This document shows positions 1 through 4,771 of a stretch of DNA of 5,831 nucleotides, one piece after another; positions within the stretch are counted from its first letter, which is position 1, and each line of letters starts with the position of its first letter. The position numbers and the translations under genes are program-made. The notes under the pieces were generated by a model. It saw only the letters and a list, made by a program, of their open reading frames with translations, was not told the origin of the DNA and did no database searches. This DNA is from Pseudomonadota bacterium (lineage in GTDB: Bacteria > Desulfobacterota > GWC2-55-46 > JADFVP01): the NCBI GenBank assembly GCA_015222595.1, contig JADFVP010000224.1:1-5831 (forward strand), in the 5' to 3' direction.

Positions 1-338
1 GCGCGTACGGTTCTGCCGGTAAAGAGCACGTCGTCCACTATAACCACCACGCGCGAGTTGACGTCTATCGGTATGTCCATCCTCTTCAGTACCGGCGTCT
101 GTTTCTTAATGGAAAGGTCGTCTCTGTAGAGCGTGGCGTCTACGGCGCCCGTTGGCACACTCACACCTTCTATCTGTTCTATTCTCTTGGCGAGTCGGAG
201 CGCAAGCTCGTACCCGCGCGTCGGCACGCCCAGGATAACAAAGGCGTGAGAGCCGCCGTTACGTTCGAGAACCTCGTGGGCAATTCGAGCTATTGCGCGC
301 TCGATGCCCTTTTCGTCCATTACCACGCGCTCTTTCAA
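1..338 (-). CDS. pyrR: PyrR, pyrimidine operon attenuator / uracil phosphoribosyltransferase (3' end outside window)
   Basis: PyrR binds leader RNA of pyrimidine genes when UMP/UTP is high and promotes termination; many members also convert uracil and PRPP to UMP. It acts in the cytosol. The first 112 codons are present. Seen: IARIAHEVLERNGG at residues 16-29, LGVPTRGYELALRLAKRIEQ at 36-55, TLYRDDLS at 69-76, and the PRPP-binding loop VVVIVDDVLFTGRTVR at 97-112, where the two Asp and TGRT are the type I phosphoribosyltransferase signature. The family is about 180 residues, so roughly 70 are missing beyond the window edge. I chose the TTG at 338-336 because the protein then begins where family members do and an AAAGGA site lies 8-9 bases upstream. 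The in-frame ATG at 320-318 (residue 7) has no good site and would shorten the first strand. The PyrR-type leader directly upstream supports autoregulation. Pyrimidine biosynthesis genes are expected downstream but are not visible. Confidence 0.95.
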   Translation of the reverse strand, partial: MKERVVMDEKGIERAIARIAHEVLERNGGSHAFVILGVPTRGYELALRLAKRIEQIEGVSVPTGAVDATLYRDDLSIKKQTPVLKRMDIPIDVNSRVVVIVDDVLFTGRTVR

Positions 339-347
339 GGCGTCAGT

Positions 348-353
348 TCCTTT
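348..353 (-). promoter_or_regulatory. Ribosome binding site for the TTG start of pyrR
   Basis: The minus strand reads AAAGGA about nine bases before the TTG at 338-336. It lies immediately downstream of the attenuator's T tract, as expected when termination or readthrough decides pyrR expression. It decides the start because no comparable site precedes the in-frame ATG at 320. Confidence 0.6.
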
Positions 354-374
354 CTTAGAAGGAGGTAAAAAAAC

Positions 375-413
375 AAAAAAAAGACCTCTACATCCGTTCT
401 GGATGCACAGGTC
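375..413 (-). terminator. Intrinsic terminator / attenuator in the pyrR leader
   Basis: On the minus strand a 13-position stem (arms at 413-401 and 395-383) has 12 pairs, one of them G-U, and one G-G mismatch. It closes on a five-base loop (AGAAC) and is followed directly by eight T (382-375). This is a classic Rho-independent terminator. It sits after the 132-residue gene and before pyrR, but its position just ahead of the pyrR ribosome binding site and about 35 bases after a PyrR-binding loop argues for attenuator rather than simple end-of-gene terminator. The minus-strand segment AAAAGAUCU (429-421) could pair over nine positions, one of them U-G, with AGGUCUUUU of the terminator's 3' arm and T tract. 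That would be a possible competing antiterminator helix; the pairing is my inference. Confidence 0.85.
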
Positions 414-446
414 CGCCTATAGATCTTTTATTGAGTTCCACGCCTA

Positions 447-483
447 CCCCTTGTTAATCTCACTGGATTAAATTTTAAAAGGG
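447..483 (-). promoter_or_regulatory. PyrR-binding RNA hairpin (anti-antiterminator) upstream of pyrR
   Basis: On the minus strand the loop AAUCCAGUGAGAUU (469-456) matches the established PyrR-binding consensus ARUCCNGNGAGGYU at 13 of 14 positions; the only difference is A for the second G of GAGG. It is held by an upper stem UUAAU/AUUAA and a lower stem CCCUU/AAGGG (483-479 with 451-447), separated by an internal loop rich in A and U, which is the usual shape of PyrR sites. With the terminator at 375-413 it forms a complete attenuation leader. From the known family: PyrR with UMP stabilises this hairpin, prevents the antiterminator and lets the terminator form. No convincing promoter is visible just upstream. 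Confidence 0.8.
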
Positions 484-529
484 TTGTCTGACTTTAGTAA
501 ATTTACTGTACCTGAAGTAGTTCTATGGA

Positions 530-620
530 GCCTGCTTCTAACACCCGCCCCAGTTGCTTCCTGAAACTGCTAAAGCCTATTTCTCAAACTCGCTCCGGTT
601 GCTTCTATAACCCGCCCCTG
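530..620. repeat. Four degenerate ~23-bp tandem repeat units
   Basis: Four adjacent units occupy 530-552, 553-574, 575-597 and 598-620 (23, 22, 23 and 23 bp). On the plus strand units 1 and 3 begin GCCT and units 2 and 4 begin GTTGCTTC; all carry a TTC or CTTC block near position 6-10, and units 1 and 4 end with ACCCGCCCC. The pattern is also a 45/46-bp unit present twice. The period is not a multiple of three, which argues against decayed coding sequence. The array fills the space between the 132-residue gene and the pyrR leader. Function unknown: a protein-binding array or simple duplication remnant are both possible. Confidence 0.55.
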
Positions 621-632
621 AACAGGCCCAGG

Positions 633-1031
633 TTATTGGAGGAGGTCGCTATCATCTTTTAACGGTTCGTTCACCGCTATTTCAAAGTAAAAGATTTTGG
701 TGTAGCTGAACAGAAAGTCTACCTGTTCTGCGTAGTCGATATTTATGCTTATCGACTCGCCACCGCGCGTCACGATAATGTCGTCGAGAGTTATCGGCAC
801 ATTCCAGAGGTAGGCCTTGCTTGAAATATTGTCTACAAGGGCCGAGTCCGTGAACTTATGTGCGAGCTGCGCCTCTTCTTTAACTTCGGTTTTGAGCATG
901 TAGTACGAGAAGTAGGGCGGCAGAACCATATAGGCGACGTATATGATAACCGTAATAAAGAAGAGCCATATCATCGTTGAGGATGTGACTGCACCGGACT
1001 CGTTAAGTAGAGGCCGTCTTTTATTGGTCAT
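633..1031 (-). CDS. Small single-pass membrane protein, DUF4845-like, function unknown
   Basis: 132 residues. A short basic cytosolic head (TNKRRPLLNE) precedes one hydrophobic helix at about 20-37 (MIWLFFITVIIYVAYMVL), then LPPYFSYYMLKTEV and an extracytoplasmic domain of about 90 residues with alternating polar and beta-type stretches (DDIIVTRGGESISINIDYAEQVDF) and an acidic end. The layout, an ESGAVT head before the helix, PPYFSYY just after it and a small folded tail, resembles the short DUF4845-like proteins common next to housekeeping genes in Proteobacteria; that link is from memory of the family pattern and not proved. It also resembles pseudopilin heads, but no GFxxxE prepilin cleavage site is present. 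The ATG at 1031 has GGAG five bases upstream. It has its own apparent promoter at 1077-1106, so it is probably transcribed separately from ugd; some transcripts may continue into the pyrR leader. Confidence 0.75.
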   Translation of the reverse strand: MTNKRRPLLNESGAVTSSTMIWLFFITVIIYVAYMVLPPYFSYYMLKTEVKEEAQLAHKFTDSALVDNISSKAYLWNVPITLDDIIVTRGGESISINIDYAEQVDFLFSYTKIFYFEIAVNEPLKDDSDLLQ

Positions 1032-1040
1032 ACCGTCTCC

Positions 1041-1059
1041 ATGATCTGCATAAGATCAT
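1041..1059. repeat. Perfect 7-bp inverted repeat before the 132-residue gene
   Basis: ATGATCT and AGATCAT flank a five-base spacer (GCATA) and lie directly upstream of the GGAG site of the gene at 633-1031. The repeat lies about 20-35 bases downstream of the candidate -10 box, so it is in the 5' leader. It could be a repressor operator or an RNA hairpin next to the ribosome binding site. No T tract follows on either strand, so it is not a terminator. Confidence 0.5.
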
Positions 1060-1076
1060 TTGTAGTTCTTACGTGT

Positions 1077-1106
1077 TTTATACCTTAATAGAGTGCATAT
1101 AGTCAA
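1077..1106 (-). promoter_or_regulatory. Sigma70-type promoter for the 132-residue gene
   Basis: Minus strand: TTGACT at 1106-1101 (5 of 6 to TTGACA), an 18-base spacer, then TATAAA at 1082-1077 (5 of 6 to TATAAT). Transcription would start near 1070, giving a leader of about 40 bases that contains the inverted repeat at 1041-1059. It lies in the gap downstream of ugd and points to separate expression of the small membrane protein. Confidence 0.6.
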
Positions 1107-1153
1107 CAACAATCGGGTAACATAGATGGCCAAAGGAACTAAATAGAGGCGCC

Positions 1154-2458
1154 TTACTCTCTTCCGACCGAGTCGTACTCAAAGCCCATCGCCCGCATGC
1201 CTTCGGGCGAGTAGACGTTTCTGAGATCGAGCAACTTCGGCGACTTTAAAAGCCCTTTAACGCGGCCCATGTCGAGCATCCTGAACTGGTTCCATTCCGT
1301 TAAGAGCAGCAGTATGTCGGAGCCGTCGGCCACTTCGTACGGGTCGTTGCTGTAGACGATATCTCCGGAGAGTTCCGCCTTTGCGTTCTCCATACCCGCC
1401 GGGTCGAAGACCTTTACGGTCGCCCCGTCGTCAACGAGGCGCTGAACGAGAAAGGTTGCGGGAGAGTCGCGTATATCGTCGGTATTCGGTTTAAAGGTGA
1501 GCCCCAGAGCGCCTACAGTTGAGCCCTTTACCGTGCCGAGCATCGCTTTTATCTTCTCATACATGATTTCGCGCTGGTCGTCGTTGACCTTTACGACCGT
1601 CTCGACTATCTGGAAGGTGTAACCGCAGTCGCGGGCCACCTGCGTGATGGCAAGGGTGTCTTTAGGAAAGCACGACCCTCCGTAGCCGGGGCCGGGGTGG
1701 AGAAATTTGGAGCCTATGCGTTTATCGAGCCCCATGCCCTTTGAGACCATGTTGACGTCGGCCCCTACGCGCTCGCAGATGTTGGCTATCTCGTTTATGA
1801 AGGAGATTTTTGTGGCCAGAAAGGCGTTGGAGGCGTACTTGACAAGCTCTGCGGTCTCTATGTCGGTTATCACAAAGGGGGTTTCAAGAAGGTAGAGCGG
1901 GGCGTAGAGGTCTTTGAGTATCGCTACGGCACGCTCGCTTCTCGCTCCGAGCACGACCCTGTTGGGGCGCATAAAGTCCTCAACGGCAGAGCCCTCGCGG
2001 AGGAACTCCGGGTTGGAGGCGACATCGAAGCCATGGTCGCCGGAGAGCCCTTTAGTTATAATATCTTCTATTACCTTACCAGTGCCAACAGGCACGGTGC
2101 TCTTGGTTACTATGACCTTGTAGCCGTCCATATTCTCGGCTATAGTGCGCGCTACCTCTTCTATATACGAGAGGTCTGCGGAGCCGTCTTCCTTGGGCGG
2201 AGTGCCTACGGCGATAAAGACAACAAGGGCGCTGTCGAGTGCGCTCTTCAGGTCTGTGGTGAAGTGTAGCCTGCCCTCTTTGGCGTTCTTGCCGACAAGC
2301 TCTTCGAGTCCCGGCTCGTAGATAGGTATAACACCGCGTTCAAGGGCCTCAATCTTGGAAGCATCCTTATCAACGCAGGTTACGTTCACTCCGAAGTCGG
2401 CAAAGCAGGTACCGGTTACCAGCCCGACATAACCGGTGCCAATGACGCAAATATTCAT
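1154..2458 (-). CDS. ugd: UDP-glucose 6-dehydrogenase
   Basis: This cytosolic enzyme oxidises UDP-glucose with two NAD+ to UDP-glucuronate, a precursor for capsule, exopolysaccharide, lipid A or teichuronic sugars. It has 434 residues, the usual length. The N-terminal Rossmann fold begins at once with IGTGYVGLVTGTCFADFG (6-23). VAVGTP-type loop: FIAVGTPPKEDGSADL (81-96); KSTVPVGTG (119-127); substrate-site SNPEFLREGSA (148-158); the central helix has ELVKYASNAFLATKISFINE (204-223). The catalytic cysteine is C263 in GPGYGGSCFPKD (256-267). The C-terminal domain shows FKPNTDDIRDSP (322-333) and LTEWNQF (386-392). All key residues are intact. The ATG at 2458 follows GGAGG with an eight-base spacer. 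The gene stands alone on its transcript as far as can be seen, with promoter candidates 150-200 bp upstream and no clear intrinsic terminator after it. No glycosyltransferase neighbours are in the window, so the end polymer cannot be named. Confidence 0.97.
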   Translation of the reverse strand: MNICVIGTGYVGLVTGTCFADFGVNVTCVDKDASKIEALERGVIPIYEPGLEELVGKNAKEGRLHFTTDLKSALDSALVVFIAVGTPPKEDGSADLSYIEEVARTIAENMDGYKVIVTKSTVPVGTGKVIEDIITKGLSGDHGFDVASNPEFLREGSAVEDFMRPNRVVLGARSERAVAILKDLYAPLYLLETPFVITDIETAELVKYASNAFLATKISFINEIANICERVGADVNMVSKGMGLDKRIGSKFLHPGPGYGGSCFPKDTLAITQVARDCGYTFQIVETVVKVNDDQREIMYEKIKAMLGTVKGSTVGALGLTFKPNTDDIRDSPATFLVQRLVDDGATVKVFDPAGMENAKAELSGDIVYSNDPYEVADGSDILLLLTEWNQFRMLDMGRVKGLLKSPKLLDLRNVYSPEGMRAMGFEYDSVGRE

Positions 2459-2605
2459 TCAAAAAACCTCCAATTAACAGCACAATCACTTAACAGTTCG
2501 AGTAGATACTTAAATAATTCGCACTTTCTTTCTAAAACTTTAGCCGCGCCGTGGAAGCAACGGCAAGAGAAGTGTTATAGCAGGCTCTTCGGTTCTGTTC
2601 CAGAG

Positions 2606-2634
2606 AGTATAAGAAAAGTAACGAGTTTTCGCAA
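2606..2634 (-). promoter_or_regulatory. Candidate promoter for ugd (proximal)
   Basis: Minus strand: TTGCGA (2634-2629, 4 of 6), 17-base spacer, TATACT (2611-2606, 5 of 6). It would give a 5' leader of about 140 bases before the ugd start. The leader contains a small GCCGT/ACGGC hairpin with a seven-base loop but no recognised riboswitch. The 228-bp gap 2459-2686 holds no gene. Confidence 0.5.
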
Positions 2635-2662
2635 TTCTATCAGAGCAGGGGTAGAAGTGCAA
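2634..2662 (-). promoter_or_regulatory. Second candidate promoter for ugd (distal)
   Basis: Minus strand: TTGCAC (2662-2657, 3 of 6), 17-base spacer, TAGAAT (2639-2634, 5 of 6). It sits one promoter length upstream of the other candidate and shares a base with it, so the two could not be used by polymerase at once. Either or both may be real. Confidence 0.35.
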
Positions 2663-2686
2663 CAGCATAAGGGAGGCAGGGCAAGA

Positions 2687-3259
2687 TCAGCGCGAAAGTA
2701 TATCTATTCCTAGGATCATACCCCATACCCGTACTACGCGGGCTCCATAGAGCATGGTGCGCCCCTTAAGAAAGTAACGGCCCCGGCGCTCTTCTATTTG
2801 ACCGAGGGCCACCAGACGCTCTAAGCGCGTGGTTACGCTCATGAGCGGCACCTGCTCTGCCGACCCAACTCCTGTGGCCCCGTGCGGGTCGTAAAGACCG
2901 GACTTTATCTCGTAGAGGAGCCGAATACGGCGCGCGGTCTCGCTCATGTTAAAGAGATGGAAGTAGGTGTAGCCGAGCGCCAGATAGACAATAACAGAGT
3001 AGAGGATCGTAGGCAGCAGGGCCGTACCTACAGAACAAAAGAGACCGAAGAGTGCGAGCAGTATGGCCTCAGGCAGAGCGGTGACGAAGATTGCCAGAAG
3101 GCAGATACTCTGGTTGGACTTAGGCGTCCGGGATAAAGAGTTTATACGCGAGAAGACGGAGTGCGTAACGAGAATTATAAGCGGCGAGATGGCGAGAATA
3201 AGCAGGTGGAGAGCCTCAGTGCCAGCGAAATAGCTAAGTTGTGAAAAAGTGATCAACAT
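2687..3259 (-). CDS. Three-helix membrane protein with winged-helix-like C-terminal domain (paralogue of the 3304-3870 gene)
   Basis: 190 residues, not recognised. Three hydrophobic segments lie at about 15-36, 51-74 and 82-103, followed by a basic soluble tail. In the tail, SETARRIRLLYEIKSGLY (106-123), VTTRLERLVALGQIEERRGRYFL (142-164) and then KGRTMLYGARV look like helix, recognition helix and beta wing of a winged-helix fold: a short helix-turn-helix, then a turn with 'leGQIEerrGRYfL'. It aligns over its length with the next gene upstream: HSVFSRI against HSLVWRI, ALPEAILLALF against ALPVVLLLF, RLERLVALGQ against RLEDLLTSGL, and similar ends (WGMILGI, FRTFLGL). Start ATG at 3259 has GGAG eleven bases upstream, a loose fit. 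The gap from the upstream paralogue is 44 bp, so it is probably co-transcribed. Function unknown; a membrane-anchored regulator or an adaptor are possibilities, with the orientation of the tail uncertain. Confidence 0.75.
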   Translation of the reverse strand: MLITFSQLSYFAGTEALHLLILAISPLIILVTHSVFSRINSLSRTPKSNQSICLLAIFVTALPEAILLALFGLFCSVGTALLPTILYSVIVYLALGYTYFHLFNMSETARRIRLLYEIKSGLYDPHGATGVGSAEQVPLMSVTTRLERLVALGQIEERRGRYFLKGRTMLYGARVVRVWGMILGIDILSR

Positions 3260-3296
3260 GTGCGTTTCTACTCCGTTTTCAACCTTGTCGTTTGTA

Positions 3297-3317
3297 CCGG
3301 GGCCTAACCGGCCCCGG
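3297..3317. other. GC-rich perfect hairpin overlapping the stop codon of the 188-residue gene
   Basis: CCGGGGCC and GGCCCCGG (eight pairs, all G-C) flank a five-base loop, and the TAG stop of the 3304-3870 gene (3306-3304) falls at the loop-stem edge. No T tract follows on the minus strand, so it is not a standard intrinsic terminator. It lies between two co-directional paralogues and could slow ribosomes, protect or process mRNA, or reduce expression of the distal gene. Confidence 0.55.
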
Positions 3318-3870
3318 GGGCAAGCCCCAGAAAAGTGCGAAAGAGCATAAAGGGTTTGAGCACAAGTGCGCCACGGCGTGTCACCTTGAACGGCCCTTCG
3401 TTCTTCTGCCCGTTACCATACACGGGGCCCGCGTCGCTTACGACCAGCCCGGAGGTCAACAGGTCTTCGAGCCTGTCGGTAATAAGGTCTGCAGAGTCGA
3501 AGAGCGCCGAGACCTCGGCGAGACTCATTCCCCTGCCCCCGGCTCTCTCTATATGGAGCACCATGCGAAGCGACGGGCAGCGCGCCTGAAGAGCGGGGTA
3601 GGTCATAATATAAGAGGCCGCGAGAGATCCGTACGACAAAAGTGCGGCACAAACCTCTATGGCAGCAGACGACTCTCGCTCTACTCCGCTGAACAGAGGA
3701 GTGTAGGGGCAAAAGAGAAGAAGCACAACAGGCAGAGCCGCAAGGAGACAAAAGAGAATGAAGAGCGTAAGCACGTCTCTTTTCGGACGCCGGATACGCC
3801 AGACAAGAGAGTGGATAAACAGGGCGACAAAGAAAGAGCCGAGCCCGGCGAGTAGCGGTGCGAATGTCAT
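3304..3870 (-). CDS. Three-helix membrane protein with winged-helix-like C-terminal domain (paralogue of the 2687-3259 gene)
   Basis: 188 residues, not recognised. Membrane segments lie at about 4-25, 33-54 and 71-92, with the positive loop WRIRRPKRD between the first two. The C-terminal part reads LRMVLHIERAGGRGMSLAEVSALF (101-124), then ITDRLEDLLTSGLVVSDAG (130-148), then FKVTRRGALVLKPFMLF. That is the order of a winged helix: a helix, 'G-S-L-A-E-V' helix-turn-helix entry, recognition helix ending in LxxxGLV, and a 'FKVTRRG' wing strand. The ATG at 3870-3868 overlaps the TGA of the preceding gene (ATGA) and has AGGAAGG eight bases upstream, so the start is well supported and translation is probably coupled. 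Other long open frames over this stretch on both strands lack a family-like pattern and were left out. Similarity to the next gene downstream, about the same size and layout, supports a real duplicated gene. Confidence 0.75.
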   Translation of the reverse strand: MTFAPLLAGLGSFFVALFIHSLVWRIRRPKRDVLTLFILFCLLAALPVVLLLFCPYTPLFSGVERESSAAIEVCAALLSYGSLAASYIMTYPALQARCPSLRMVLHIERAGGRGMSLAEVSALFDSADLITDRLEDLLTSGLVVSDAGPVYGNGQKNEGPFKVTRRGALVLKPFMLFRTFLGLAPGAG

Positions 3871-4169
3871 AAAAGAGGCCTTCCTGCGGTAGTGGATAGA
3901 CTGTTCGGTACTGCACTACAGTTATACGCACTAGCAGTAGCAACGGCAAGAAGAATTAAATCGTCGGCTATGGAGGGTCGGCTAAAGAGCTGGCGGGCAA
4001 TAGAGAGTAGCTCAAAATTGGATGGCGGCAGAGCTGTAGACAAGTGCACCGGCCAGTCCGGTTGCCATAACGGCGACGATAAAAGAGTGTGCGCGTAGAA
4101 GGTTCCAAAGAAGGGCTTGGCGGCAAACAAAAAAAAGAGCATGAGCGCACCTGTTGCAGGTACGCCCAT
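3867..4169 (-). CDS. Small putative membrane protein between spoVG and the paralogue pair, function unknown
   Basis: 100 residues, not recognised. A hydrophobic N-terminal segment (about 6-26, GALMLFFLFAAKPFFGTFY) is followed by a Trp/Pro-rich stretch (SSPLWQPDWPVH, 31-42), a helix-like NFELLSIARQLFSRPS, and a second apolar run DDLILLAVATASAY (69-82). Support is mainly positional: its TGA overlaps the ATG of the next gene (ATGA), and it fills the 18-bp-spaced gap after spoVG. The ATG at 4169 has no good ribosome binding site; M10 at 4142-4140 has a weak AGGT. It is in the same frame as spoVG, separated only by the spoVG TAA and six sense codons, so reinitiation after spoVG is the likely mode of translation. 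Another minus-strand frame here encodes the apolar run SFIVAVMATGLAGALVYSSA, so a frameshifted, decayed or misread gene cannot be excluded. Confidence 0.45.
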   Translation of the reverse strand: MGVPATGALMLFFLFAAKPFFGTFYAHTLLSSPLWQPDWPVHLSTALPPSNFELLSIARQLFSRPSIADDLILLAVATASAYNCSAVPNSLSTTAGRPLL

Positions 4170-4187
4170 GCCGTAATAGTCAGCAGG

Positions 4188-4487
4188 TTAGCAGGGAGCC
4201 TTTTCCGTATCCATTGAAGTCAACAGGTCATTGCAGGTCTTCTTGTACTCTTCTATGACGGCCTCTTCAAGGCGCTCTCGGGTAGACCTGTCGAGCGGGT
4301 GGACAAGGTCTCTGTATGTTCCGTCCTTCATCTTCTTGGCAGGCATAGCGACAAAGTAGCCGCTCGTGCCCTTTATTACCTTCATATCCCGTATAGCCAG
4401 ACAGTCGTCAATCTTGATACTAACATACGCTTTGAGCTTCTCATCACCGTCAACCGGCAGCACCCTAATCTCGGTTATCCTCACCAT
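4188..4487 (-). CDS. spoVG: SpoVG family nucleic-acid-binding regulator
   Basis: 99 residues, close to the usual 85-100. SpoVG proteins bind DNA and RNA and affect septation, sporulation, capsule or virulence genes in different bacteria; the family also occurs in non-sporulating lineages. Seen: ITEIRVLPV (4-12), KAYVSIKIDDCLAIRDMKVI (19-38), the hallmark GYFVAMPAKKMKDGTYRDLVHP (43-64), and the helix STRERLEEAVIEEYKK (68-83), which carries basic residues used by relatives for nucleic-acid binding. The ATG at 4487 has AGGAGG only two bases away; the GTG at 4484-4482, one codon later, has the normal five-base spacing and may be the true start. It is the first gene of a minus-strand run with three small membrane-protein genes and diverges from glgB across a 598-bp AT-rich region. 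Elsewhere spoVG is often near isoprenoid or cell-wall genes, so this context is unusual. Confidence 0.93.
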   Translation of the reverse strand: MVRITEIRVLPVDGDEKLKAYVSIKIDDCLAIRDMKVIKGTSGYFVAMPAKKMKDGTYRDLVHPLDRSTRERLEEAVIEEYKKTCNDLLTSMDTEKAPC

Positions 4488-4489
4488 AC

Positions 4490-4495
4490 CCTCCT
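4490..4495 (-). promoter_or_regulatory. Perfect Shine-Dalgarno of spoVG, deciding between ATG 4487 and GTG 4484
   Basis: The minus strand reads AGGAGG at 4495-4490. Spacing is two bases to the ATG and five to the GTG. The short distance to ATG makes the GTG start, giving a protein one residue shorter, at least as likely. Confidence 0.65.
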
Positions 4496-4640
4496 ACGCA
4501 TTAGCACTGCATCTACTTCAGGATTTTTAGCTATGGTCGCGTACAACGTTAATGTAGAACCTACTGATAAATAGCAGTACAACCATCAACATTTGGGTTT
4601 TTGAGAATATATCACATAGAGACACAAAAATGTAAAAAGA

Positions 4641-4771
4641 ATTGCTCCAGAACAATACTAGCGATACCGGACACATTGCTCCAATTCCGTCCCTGACACT
4701 CTCGGCCCATCTCAAATCGTATGCCTAGAGTATAGCAGTAATACGCGGCAATACATCATTGTTGGAGCAAT
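4641..4771. repeat. Three copies of ATTGCTCCA, two direct and one inverted
   Basis: ATTGCTCCA occurs at 4641-4649 and 4675-4683 on the plus strand and as TGGAGCAAT at 4763-4771. The third copy lies in ATTGTTGGAGCAAT (4758-4771), itself ATTG-N6-CAAT; the first extends to ATTG-N8-CAAT at 4641-4656. The outer copies are inverted and about 130 bp apart. They may be operator sites for one regulator, or terminal repeats of a tiny non-coding element; no target-site duplication was found. Confidence 0.5.
4729..4737 (-). promoter_or_regulatory. Extended -10 promoter element facing spoVG
   Basis: Minus strand: TGCTATACT (4737-4729), a TGn-extended -10 with TATACT matching 5 of 6. The -35 region is poor, as is common with extended -10 promoters. 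Transcription would start near 4722 and give a leader of about 235 bases before spoVG. The inverted ATTGCTCCA copy at 4758-4771 would cover roughly -36 to -50, and the two direct copies would be in the leader, consistent with operators. Confidence 0.35.

Noticed and set aside
1707..2269. Several 60-80-codon plus-strand frames inside ugd
   Set aside because: All are antisense to a fully intact Ugd with its catalytic motifs, and none has a ribosome site or domain pattern.
3292..3855. Long open frame of 187 codons on the plus strand
   Set aside because: It lies wholly opposite the 188-residue minus-strand gene, is very rich in Arg, Lys, Glu and Gly with no domain pattern, and has no upstream ribosome site. 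It is the antisense shadow of a membrane-protein gene.
3413..3949. 178-codon minus-strand frame overlapping the 188-residue gene in another frame
   Set aside because: Composition is Arg/Ser/Cys-rich without a fold pattern, and the start lacks a ribosome site. The 188-residue frame has a paralogue next door, coherent membrane segments and an ATGA-coupled start.
2551..3955. Shared 13-base word AGCAACGGCAAGA at about 2555 (ugd upstream gap) and at about 3939 (inside the 100-codon gene)
   Set aside because: Only a short match with no flanking similarity. It is too weak to call a repeat or duplicated segment.
4527..4715. 62-codon minus-strand frame with an apolar middle, upstream of spoVG
   Set aside because: It lacks a Shine-Dalgarno, lies in AT-rich sequence among repeats, and resembles no family. 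It more likely reflects the leader region of spoVG.
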